Shown here piece by piece: positions 50,084-61,300 of a stretch of 64,000 nt of DNA. Origin of the DNA: Aphis gossypii (taxonomy: Eukaryota > Arthropoda > Insecta > Hemiptera > Aphididae); assembly GCF_020184175.1 (NCBI RefSeq), contig NC_065533.1:51126351-51190350 (forward strand). Direction: 5' to 3'. The translations under genes were made by a program, and so were the position numbers. The first letter of the stretch is position 1; every line of letters starts with the position of its first letter. The notes under the pieces are model-generated. The model made no database searches, was not told the DNA's origin, and saw only the letters and a list, made by a program, of their open reading frames with translations.

Positions 50084-53000
50084 GTACAATTCAATAATTT
50101 ACAATGTATTCAATCAATAATAATGTTGTTTTTTGTTTTTTTTACTAATATATTTTTATTATTTTTACAGTTGAAAAGAAACTGGACAGTGATCAAAAAT
50201 GTTGTTGCTATTGTTGTAAACGTCGTCGCCAAAATTACCAACGTAATGGTAAAAAAATGAAAAGCAATGTCAGTGGGGGTAATAATATAAAACAACGATT
50301 AGTGGTTATGAGCTACTCTAGGTACTGCCGATATAGAGCTCAATTGCAACGTAAACGTGAAGAACAAATGATCAAAGGAGATACTGCTGTTGTCAAAGAT
50401 GATGATAAAGAAAAGTTAATGACACCCACATACCGTGGAGTAGATTCTATGACCCGAGTTTTATTTTGTCGAGACACGTATGACTATCCAGCTGAACTTC
50501 TGTTAGAACCTTTTAATGCACAACAAAACCATCAGCAAAACACTGCAGTGTTGGTCAACCACATGGGTATGTGTATATTTATTACCATATTTATTCCAAT
50601 ATTAGTAATCATATAATACAAAACATTAAAATAATGTAAAATGTCATAAATTTTAAGCAAGGAGTAAGAACAAGGTCTAGAAAGTTTATACTCCTAATAT
50701 TCAATTAGTATGCAAAAAATTTAGAAGCATAATCATATTATAAAATTTAAAAAAATCCCCAATATTTCTGTTTTATCTTAGTATTTATCCCAACAATTAA
50801 AAAAAAAGGCTGCGTAAGTTTGATGAATTTTAGTGTTATGTGATATTTTAAAAGATAATTAAAATTAAAAAAAAATGTCAAGTACTTATATGTAGAATAA
50901 TTGGATTTTAGATTAATTTTTTTTTTATTTTGTTAAGAACTCATATATTTTAAATGATTTTTTTTATGTGTTATAAACACATTTTTATTTTATTTATTAC
51001 TCATTTTCTAATATTTATTCGTTTTAGTTAAACAATAATGGTTAATGAAGTATTATATTATATATCATGTATATTGTATACTGATATCAAAATTATCTAA
51101 ATGTGAGTAATTTAGTTTTGAGCTTAATTTTTAAAATATATTATAAATAATAATAATAAAATAAAATATTATTGAAATAATTCATGCATAATTATAGCTC
51201 CTGATAAAACTTAATAAGAATGATATAGAAAATATAATATACTCTGTTAATTTACTTATTATATTATAACGGTTAAACTATTATTATTATTTTTTTTTTG
51301 AATTTTCAATAGCTGGTTTATTGATTAATACTCGTACTTATATACTTACTACTTAGTATTTGTTATTATAATTGTGATATTATATATTATTTGTATCATC
51401 ATTTATATTATGTTTTTCATTACTTTTACAGCGCCTAAACTCAAAGGCTGGCCTTCTCACCCAGCATCTTGGATGTCATTCAGATGGAACCGAGTGCGCC
51501 GCCGGTTACGACACTTAGAACGTGGTGGTGACAGTAATGATGACCGACGTAGGCGTCATCGACGCCGAAAGCTTAAGAAGAAATGTAGTCGACAACAAAA
51601 TGGAGCCAGTGGGGCGACAGTGGGAATGAATTATTCGTCATCAACCGAAGACGATGATTCAGACGATTCAGATTCTGATGATGGGTCTTCTGCAACAAAC
51701 GATGCTGCCACAAATACTACTACCGAAGCTTCTACCTCAGATTCAGATAGCGCACCGCCGCCATCAACAGTAGTATCTAAAACTACCAATAAGAATAATT
51801 CCACTACAAAAGTTAACATTCATCACAGCAACAAAAAAACTGTTTCGACATCATCTACCGGAAACATGATCGTGGTTAACGGTGCTACTACTGTATCTGC
51901 GGCTGTGATTAACAAGCGTCCAGCAACAGCTGTCGGGCAACCTGGTCAGCCACATCCGACTAAACGTCGCCGCGTAGTTTATACCACAGAACAACTTCAG
52001 AATCAACAACCGCGAGTAATTTACCAACAGCAACAATCACATCCAAGACCTAGACAGCCGCAACAACAGCAACAGTCTACTCATCGATCTAAACAATTGG
52101 AACAATTAAATCAACTTAACCAATCTCAACGTCAACAGCACATCTTTGCTGCACAGCAGCAACAACAAAGATTACAGCCGTTAAACAGGCGGTTACCACC
52201 ACCTATTTCGTCATTACAATCATCAACGACTAGAATAATACATCATCACCTACCACCTTCGGTATCTATTATGCCAGTCATAGTCCCCTCAACCAATAGT
52301 TCTCCTCATCAACAACTTCAAAAATTCAACAATCGACTACAAAACCGGCAAAAAATTCATGCTTCGGCTACAGTTTTACCGGTCACTTCTCAGCGAAGAA
52401 ATAATAACCTTGAACGACAACAAACACAACTTCCGCCTGTTATAATAGAATATGATGATGACGATGACAACCGAGAGTATGGATCTGATGATAATGGTCG
52501 ATACAAAAAATCTACAGTAGCGGCTGCTATGGCAGCTTGCCAAAGACGTGTTTCACACCAACATTTCAATGACGAGCAAAGACAACAGCGAGAAGATGAA
52601 GAGAGGCAGCGTCGATGGCTGGTAGATGCTTTGCGATTAGGTGGGTTGGAAGTGACAGCAGTACCTTTAAATGCAACTGCTAGTAGTGGAAATAGCGTTG
52701 GAAGAGAAGCTAGTGCTGCAGTAACCTCTCAACAGCGTCGACGGCGTGGTGTTTCATTCGAATCATTGTTGTCCACCAATAATGAAGACTTCAACGGTGG
52801 TGTTCGAAATGAACCATGCCATGGTGGTACAGATGATGACTCAAATGTAGATTCTGACTCAGATTCTGTGGTGATGACCGTAACGCCTGATGTCGTATGC
52901 CTATTAAGCAAGTCTCAGCAACATCAACAGCAAATATCTCATCAAAGACAGACATCGCCTGGAAATAGTTCCACGTCAACAACCTCGGTAACAATGAGTC

Positions 53001-53790
53001 ATCGCAATCAGCAACGACGGCGATCAGTAAATATGAACCACAGTACCATTGGTGATCAACAGCCTACCACAGCAGCGGCAGCAGCAGCATTGCATGACAA
53101 AATAAATCGAGCAATTGATTCACTAAAACTGCAACAACAGCAACAAAAGCCAAACCAAGACACACCAGTCAGTAATAACACTAATAATGTATTATTGACT
53201 GGTGGCACTAATAATAGAAATCCTATTGGTGAAATGAATAGGCAACAGCAACGACCACGCAAGAATGGTGGCGTAGTCCGGCAACAGCAGACAGCGGCTG
53301 GCCTACTGGACCTTTCTGTTAAGCCATTAACAGCACTTAACACCACAAAGCAACAAAGATCAACTTCAACAATCATGAACAGCAACCTACAAAATCAGCA
53401 AAACCGTAAAGGTATAATACCATTCCATTCTACTACAACTACTACTACTACTACTACTACTACAGGACCATCAACTGCTGCAACTAACTTAGAAATCACA
53501 ATTGTACCTGTTACAACTTCTGTCTCAACCAATTCGTTGAGGCTTCTATCACAGCAGCAACATAAACGTAGTTCATCAGCAGTAACCCATAATAATTCAA
53601 CTAGTGGTGGTTCTGCTGCTAGTTCATTTGGTCCTATGACGGTTAGGCAACAGTTACAACGTCGTAATGCAGCAGCAGTTTCAACAACTTCTGCATCAGC
53701 ATCAATCGTAGACATGTCATGTGGAGGCAGAAATCGAAACCATCAACAACGTAATGGTAGTAGTATGTCTGTTACAGCGACATCTTCTAT

Positions 53791-53821
<31 letters not shown>

Positions 53822-53944
53822 TCTACAACTTCCTCTTTGCAGCAAAATCAGCAGCAACAAATTCTCATAATGGCTGCTACTGCAATGGCTACTCAACAAC
53901 AGAAAACTGATAAACGTAAATCACAACCTAATAAAAAAGATTAA
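48026..53944 (+). CDS. ARID5B-like: ARID5-like transcriptional/chromatin regulator, 3 recognised exons, no ARID seen
   Basis: Join 48026-50083, 50171-50566, 51432-53944, all in phase. If the first in-frame ATG (48,067) is the start, the protein has 1,641 residues; otherwise an upstream exon contributes, because 48,026 follows a good acceptor (TTTTTTGTGTAG). Similarity to vertebrate ARID5A/B N-termini, from memory of the family: THGPYTFYSALAYRK (residue about 78), VVRMNHFYAVRPW, ICIGELELLWRDD, VRLYVMPDQTAAGR, HGEDEVLEI and LRAEDFVEWV (about 462), together the BAH-like region; SRYCRYRAQLQRK (about 718); LFCRDTYDYP (about 770); APKLKGWP (about 805). In ARID5 proteins the DNA-binding ARID follows soon after; here exon 3 is instead Ser/Gln/Thr/Asp low complexity to the stop. 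A DLS-type motif (GLLDLSVKP) resembles the one near the ARID5B C-terminus. ARID5B works with PHF2 as a histone-demethylase cofactor. Confidence 0.78.
49735..49824 (+). repeat. Tandem 45-bp coding repeat (2 units)
   Basis: Two in-frame 15-residue units, EDLLSVNPVKVKEEQ and EDLLSLNPVKVKEEQ, followed by a partial third (EDL). The DNA copies differ mainly at synonymous positions and one Val/Leu codon. Each unit carries VKEE, a consensus sumoylation motif. Confidence 0.9.
50171..50566 (+). CDS. ARID5B-like: ARID5-like exon b
   Basis: Acceptor TTTTTACAG. It begins VEKKLDSDQKCCCYCCKRRR, then SYSRYCRYRAQLQRK and VLFCRDTYDYP, both conserved in ARID5 proteins between the BAH-like region and the ARID. 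It ends ATG G before GTATGT, within an ORF that otherwise runs into the intron. Confidence 0.82.
51432..53944 (+). CDS. ARID5B-like: ARID5-like exon c (low-complexity C-terminus)
   Basis: Begins APKLKGWPSHPASWMSFRWN, then a very basic Arg-rich segment, acidic Ser/Asp runs, many Gln tracts and two Thr tracts. About residues 1180-1220 (QRQQREDEERQRRWLVDA, then LRLGGLEVTAV) is the most helix-like part, but it does not show the ARID pattern. Stop TAA at 53,942-53,944. Confidence 0.78.
53432..53463 (+). repeat. ACT trinucleotide repeat coding poly-Thr
   Basis: ACT/ACA codons in a row encode about 12 threonines. A second ACT run at about 53,792-53,817 encodes another Thr tract. Both are likely to vary in length between individuals. 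Confidence 0.85.
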
Positions 53945-54929
53945 AATAATCTTCTACTAATTGTTCATTGTGTAAAATAATAGTGTAGAAGATGGAGAAA
54001 ATGCAATTTTTTGTGTATTAAGTATAATTTATTTATACATAATATATTATATGTCCTATAATTTTAAGAATAACACGCATGTTAGAGTTAAGTATAATGT
54101 ATCTGGTATATTTTCTATAAAAATTGTAAACAATGGTGTGTGTATGTGTGTGTGTGTGTATGTGTTTGTTTTGTTACAACTATAACATTATTTTTTTCAA
54201 CTTATAAACTTAATTAATAATTATATAAAATGCATGTATTGTAAAATGTTAATGGTATTAATAATAAAAATTAAAGAACAATCAATTTTATTATAATAAT
54301 TATATTGGTATTAAAAATATGTTTATTTACATTAGTATGTTACATAGTACCTGTATTGTAAATACCTGCTGTACATAATTAAATAATATTATGTTGGACC
54401 TTATCAATTTTATATTATATAAATATAATAGTATGTATCTACTATGTAGGATAGGTTAAGATTTTTCATTTTATACAGTTATAGTTTTTCATGCAGTTAT
54501 TAAATATAAACTGTTAATGTATAACTTATGTATTGAAAAAAATAACATGAAATACTACAAATATGGAAATTGAATTATTTGATTTAAAATACTATATTAA
54601 TACATACATATATATATATATATGAAATTATATGTATATACAATACACATATATATTTAAACATTAATAATGTAAATATAATAATTATTACAATTCATAT
54701 GACAAGCACATAATTTATGTCTGTTTTATTTGATAATTAATGTTATTTTAGTTCTTGCATAAAAATATCTCAGCTATTACCTAACATGATTAAAGATGAA
54801 TAAAGAATAACTAGGTTTACAATAACTAAAAAATGTAACGCACTTGTATATTACATAGAAGTTAACACCTAAACGTATGATTATATAATACATTAAGTTG
54901 AATATGCATAATATACATACTATAACTAA
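53945..54929. other. 3' region of the ARID5-like gene
   Basis: AT-rich with a TG microsatellite at 54,133-54,161. Candidate poly(A) signals are AATAAA around 54,262-54,267 and GAATAAAG around 54,798. No coding exon that could supply an ARID domain was found. Confidence 0.5.
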
Positions 54930-55191
54930 TATAGGCGCAACTAGATCTCTAAAACGTGGGATGCTACAACTGTTAATACCTCAGAAAAATTGAGGAACTT
55001 TTCAATTTCATAATCATATTAAATAAATAAAATAATATATTACACATTTTAAATCAACATAATTGTTCTGGCTTTTTTGAAATATTATATTTTACTAAAA
55101 CAGTAATAGTTTGGTATAAAAAAATAAGAGGTGCTAAATTTGAACTAGGGGGTGCTAAAGACCTTTTTGCACCCTCTTAGTTGCGCTACTG
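54930..55191. mobile_element. MITE-like repeat with GCGCAACTA ends
   Basis: The left end GGCGCAACTAGA and the right end, GTAGCGCAACTAAGA on the reverse strand, are inverted. No clear target duplication was found. A fragment of the same family appears to lie at about 6,466-6,500. Confidence 0.5.
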
Positions 55192-57494
55192 AATTACCTA
55201 ATAAATTGAAAATATTTTATTGTATCATCAAAATTGTCTAAAAACAATATTAATTTTGTATACCCACGCTATACAACATTTTTGTTTTATACTTTATAGC
55301 ATAAATATATGCTTACAATTCCAAATAAATATTTATTATTAAGGTCTTGGCTTACTTATTATCAAAATGTATAAATAATTGTTTTCACTAATGTTTTTAA
55401 ATAATAAAAAGAATAATATTTAAATTAAATTAAATTTATGAATATTTACTTGGTGTCTAGGTATCACCTTTTTATTATTTTGGCATAAAATAACATAATG
55501 AGTTATTCAATATAACTTACCATTTGTATACCATAATAAAGTTTTTAATTAAAATTAAGTGATCGAGTGATTTAGAATATTATTTTATTGACAATATTAT
55601 TTATGCATAAATTAGATATACATAACTCTCTGATTTAACTGTTAAGGTTAATATTAAATCTACTGCTTAAATTATAATTTAATAATTATTAAATTAAAAT
55701 ATTTATTTTAAAAACAAATTAAATCTTATTATTTTAAATAAAATATTGTAATGTGTATTTTACACATTTTAAATTTTTAGCTAAGTGATGAATATATTAA
55801 TTTAAAAATATGGGTTTTTGTCTATAATCACTCATCCTGTTTTTGAAAAAAAAATATTATACCTCTCACATTACTTTAAGGAGCAGTGGAAAAGCTTAAA
55901 TCTTATACAAATTATATCAAGTATTTTTTTTTTTTTGATTGACGGGGAAAGCATATTATTTTAATTTTGAAACACTTCTCTACGAAATTGAACTTTTTTT
56001 TTTTTTGCTGTAATTCAAAAATGAATAATTACAGAAACCTTAAATTTACTTTATGTAACTTAGTATACACCTAACTTATGGGAATTTTGGAAGCTGTGAT
56101 TACACATGGAGTATAGGAATTTAGACATGTTTACATTCTAATGTACTATTTGATCTGGAGAAAAGTTAAAAATTTAAATCAACTCTTCTTAGGAGTAACT
56201 TTCCTAGATTTTTTATTTTTTTTTATTTTAACTCATTCATTTTTTTATTTCATTTTTTAATTACTTCTTTTATAGTTTATGTCTGACAACTCTGACTATG
56301 TGACTTTCTTAAGATTTAGAGTATAAAATAAAAAAATGTGGGAAAGTTGATCTTAAGTAGACTTGGTCACAAATTCAAATCTGTTTTTAGAATTTTTATT
56401 GCTTTACTAGATCAATCGGTACATTAGAATGAAAATATGTCTAATTTTCTGTATTCCACGTATGTTAGACAGACAGAAAATCTCCCCTTCCAATTCCCTT
56501 AACAGTATTATTATTTATATAATTTTTTGAGGATATTTACCCAAACCCAATAGTTGAATATTTCTAAATAATTAAACACAACCAATTTTCCATTTAGATA
56601 CAATAATTTATTTAAAAATAATTATACATCATAATTCATAATAATAAAATATACATGTGTGTTATTAATAGTGTATTATGAGTTGTTTAGTATTTAGTAT
56701 TTAAATGTAAGCTGCGAACAAAACAAAATGGTTTTTTTTTTTTAATTTGGTGGCTCTGAAAAATGTTCCTATACCAAAAAAACTGATTATCATTTTAGTT
56801 TAATCTAATGGTTTCTCTTGACTTCCTCAGTTTGTTAAGCTAAAGTAAACATACAGTCATAATCGAGAAACATCTGTTTTATTATAATATTAACTATTTA
56901 ATTACATAACATACTTTTTTAATACCCATCAGTAATATGAACAAAAAAGAAAGAATTTAAAAAACTCCTTTGCAGTACCTATAGGGTATTAACTTATAGT
57001 ATGTGTCAAATGAACTTCTCAAATGAGTAATAATTACTAACCTAGATCCAAAGTTTCTGTAATAGTGTAGGTATTAAATCTGAATTCAATGATAAATCAT
57101 TGCATAAGAAAACAATTGTGAAAGAAAATAGTTTATCAGCCTATATATAATATATAGGCAGGTATTAAATATTTATTACTAACTACTAAGTATATTTCAT
57201 ATTTATAATATTATCTATACAATATTCATCATTAAATATTTAAATTTAAGTGTATAAAAAGTTGTTCTTACATATTGTTATACAGACATACAGTAGATAA
57301 GTAGGTGTCAAATTGTCTACTCTAATTGATGAGTTAAATTTAAACTTAATAATATAGGTACCTACCCATCATTATATACAAAAAAAAAGTATCATTGCTA
57401 AATTTATTTCATTATAATATGTTTATCGATATTGTTATTAAAGTAATCTATTTTTATTAATAAATAGTTTATCTGTAGCTAGGTTTATTTTAAC
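55192..57494. other. Intergenic DNA with repeat fragments
   Basis: No gene is supported. 56,451-56,503 matches 59,329-59,381. 57,086-57,102 carries the TCAATGATAAATCATTG word also found at 19,419 and, inverted, at 16,657. Confidence 0.5.
56451..56503. mobile_element. TTAA-family transposon end, fragment 1
   Basis: TATTCCACGTATGTTAGACA to CCAATTCCCTTAA. It shares most bases with 59,329-59,381 in the same orientation, and both stop at TTAA. The opposite end was not found. Confidence 0.5.
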
Positions 57495-57868
57495 CTTTAT
57501 CTACATAGGTAATATAGGAACAAAGATACCTATTCTGTATTTCCACGATTACGACTTTCTGGTTCAGTTTAGAGTAAAGGCACCTATTATATATTATGTT
57601 ATAAAGAAGAATGATTTCTATTTGTATCGACCGGATAGATTTTTAATATTTGTATTTTTAAATAAGTTATTAATAGTTAAAAATAATCGAAATAATTTTA
57701 AATTAAAACATGCTAATATTTATAAAAATTTAAGTATTAAAAATATGCCTTGTTTAGTGCCTTAAACTGAACTAGAGAGTCGTATCGTGGAAATACGGAA
57801 CATCTTTGTACCTATATTAGGTAGGTGATAGAAAGAGAAAACAAATGTTGGTGTGGCGCGGCGGCCCC
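57495..57868. mobile_element. Fold-back MITE, copy 2
   Basis: Shares arms and middle with 26,902-27,349. The right arm (57,772-57,868) is complete to GTTGGTGTGG. The left arm starts near 57,495 but lacks the terminal CCACACCAACATTT, so this copy is truncated or diverged at its left end. It is immediately followed by the TTAA element at 57,869. Confidence 0.7.
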
Positions 57869-58309
57869 TTAAGAGAGGACGCTATACCCGCATAATATGT
57901 TGTCTCTGTCTTATACAGGCGTAACATAGTTAAAAACTATTCTGTGCGGGACAACATTACTCCCTCGATATTATAATCAAAACGACCAAAATTATAAATC
58001 CTATTGGGAAGAATTTAACTTGTGTCGTAGCGTTTTAATTTTTTAATAACATCACTACATTTTAAATTATCGGTTTGAGAACCTTAGGTTTTTATCATTT
58101 AATTATTAAAAATTATTGGTAACCACTATCGAAAAAATTAAAACGCTACAACAAAGGTAAAGTTCTTTTCAATGCGATTTAAAATTTTGGTAATTTTGAT
58201 ATAAATATCGAGAGACAGTTGTCCCACGCAAAACAGTTTTTAACTATGTTACGCACTTGCGTGTGTATAAGACAGAGAGACAATACATGCGGATATAGCA
58301 TCCTCTTAA
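57869..58309. mobile_element. TTAA-bounded fold-back element (441 bp)
   Basis: TTAA at 57,869-57,872 and at 58,306-58,309. Almost the whole element is an inverted repeat: arms of roughly 150-190 bp share GCTATA-CCGCAT, TTGTCTCT-GTCTTATAC, GCGTAACATAGTTAAAAACT and GGGACAAC, and further in, AAAACGCTAC. The loop is about 70 bp. No coding capacity is present. The TTAA target suggests piggyBac-type mobilisation, but the termini are not CCCTAGA-like. Confidence 0.8.
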
Positions 58310-61300
58310 CAGGACTCAAGAAATTATTGGAGCTATAAGCCTATAACAGACAAAATATTGGTCTATAAAATAATTTAAACATGCACACCTACTACCTAAT
58401 AAACATTTCGTAATTTTAAATATTAAATATATGATTTAAATACATAAATAATTAAATATTAATGTTTTAATTAGGTAATATTTAATAAAGGTTAAAAATA
58501 ACAATGAAAAAACTATTAATACAATATAATTCTTTGAATGTTTAAAAATTAAATAGGTATTTAAAATTCAACATTTAATTAAATCTTGTATTAAATTTCT
58601 ATTTTTAAGTTTAACATTAATCATTATAGGTAAATATAATATTTAAAAGTTAATGTTTAAATAACCATTATTATTTATTGTTCATGTTTCAACGTTTAGC
58701 TGGTACCTTAAGTATTAAATATCTAAATATTTTTTTTTGTGGCTTAATAAATATTAATAGAAGCCGGAAGGTTATATTAAAAAAAAAAAATATTAATCAA
58801 GTTTTTAGGCTTTTTTTTTCTAACTATTGAAGTTTAACTTAAATTCACAATGACAATTGCCATATTGTTCTCATTTAAATATAGGTACCTAACACTTATT
58901 TTACTTCTGCATAAAATATATACAAAATATATAATAAAAGTATATTATATTATACAGCCATATAGGTATAATAATATTATACACATATTAAGATGTACAA
59001 TATTATATATATATTATATACATAGTGTTGATTCAGTAAACATTTTAGATGAAGATCAAAACAATAGGTCATTTTAAAAGAACTTTTTTCGGTCGAAGCA
59101 CTTTATCGATTGTTTTATTGTTTAAAATAAATATTTTGATGAGAATAAATATTTTAAATTTAATAAATTTGTCAATTTTTATTATTAAATATAAATTGAA
59201 AATATTAAAAATATACTTCAACGGATGCAAAGTAAACTTGTATGCCAATTCAATCATCTTTACATATTTTAAATCGAACAACTAGAAGTACCTTAATTTT
59301 TGTCAGGCGCGTATAGCTATTTTTCCTATATTCCACGTGTGTAAGACAAAGACAGAAAATCAACGCTTCCAATCCCCTTAATTGCTATAACAATATATAT
59401 TTATGCCACATTATATTATTGTTATTATCTTTTAAGTGAATTCGAGATATTTAGTTACATGCCAGTATCTTAGAATCTTATTACCTAGTTGAGATATTAA
59501 TACTATGTAGGTACATAGTAAGTATACCAGTATACCACTATAGGACTACTAAGTCACTAGGAGGGATATGTACCTATAAAATTAAATTCAAATACTGCAA
59601 AAAGGTTATAACTTTAAATTAATCTACACATTTTAAACATTTCACTGAATATTATAGTTTATTAGTCTTCACAAATAATTTTTATAATTAACATCGTTAT
59701 TTACCTATCGTTGAAAATTTCAATTTACATATTTCAATTTAAAATATGTAAATTCATAAAAATTTGAACTTTATATATCTACCTATAATAGGAAAATATA
59801 ATTGTGATTAAACATAATACGTTAAATTTTTGATTTCTGTATGAACTATTTAAGAGGAATTTTAAAATTTTAAACATTTTAAATTTAGGTGAGGTCACAT
59901 CCCCTTATCACTAAGATTGAAGTGAGTTTAATATAATGACTTTGATGTTGATTTTAGGATAAATGTAAATAAACTAACCTTCAATATGGTTTTATATTTA
60001 ATATTGGTGTATTTATTTATATAATTATATAGGTAAGTTGTAGGTATAGGAAATAAAGAGATGGTATTACAATTTTTTTTAAACAAAATAGAATATTTAT
60101 ATTCACTTTTTTAAACATTAAATTTTAAAATTTTAAATTCATTATTATTAACTAAGTATTATTTGCGTAAATATAATATTTATTTTTAAGTCATAATTCA
60201 TAATTATCTAGCATTTTAGCAATCTAGCTGATGTATAATGTATAATATACCATATATACGTAAATATAAATTATTAAGTACTTACATATCAATGTTTATA
60301 ACCCAATGGACAACAGCTTATGTTATTTAAATTATTGAAGATAAAGTGATTATACAATAATGCCCAATAAAATATATAATTCAACAATCACCATTTAAGG
60401 TATTACATTTACAGCAGAAAAGCACAATTTAGATTCAATTTACAATTCTAGTGCCCTTGACCCTAGGTATTTGAGAATAAAATCAAAACATTACTATGGA
60501 TTTAAAACTATCAATTTCTTCATTAGAATTTAGAATTAATGAATGATGAATTAATAGATATTATTAGTAATTATTTTTTAGTACTAATTAAATCATATAA
60601 TTTGTTAGATCATTTAAAAATTTTTAGGTGTTATAATTGGAGTACCTGATGACAGACGATTTGTACACAATTTGTACGAAAAATAGGCAAAGTAGCAGTA
60701 TTATAAAATTTTTCAGTACCTACCTAGTAATACATTTTTAAATAGTCACTAATGGAATAAATATACTAAATATAAAAAATTCACCTAATAATAACATTTC
60801 TTTAAAAGCTAAAAATATAAAACTATTAAGGTGGTTCTATAGTCAGTCATATTCTAAGGAATGTTGTATAGGCAATACATTAGACCTTTGTGATATGACT
60901 TGTTAGTATGTGAAAAGTAAAATTACAATCGATATTTGAATACCTAGTTCTTTTGAAATGTTTTTGAACACTTACACATACTTAGCTAGTTAATGCAGTA
61001 TGCACCTATATTTAAAAATAAAAATGTATTATACAGTTATATCTCTTATAATAACTTACGATTCGCTTGGATGAAAAATTAATAATACTTTTCCTGATTA
61101 TTAGGCGCTCTCATAATACCTATATATTATTGGTTTATTTGGTTTTGGTAACTTAAGTAAATACACTTATTTGTAAATTATATTATGAAATACTTTTTAA
61201 AAAAAATTTATCATTAGTACAATATATAATTTTTACATTCGATAAACTAGGCAAATTTATATATGTATATACTTTGGTGATATCATAGACACTTAGGTAT

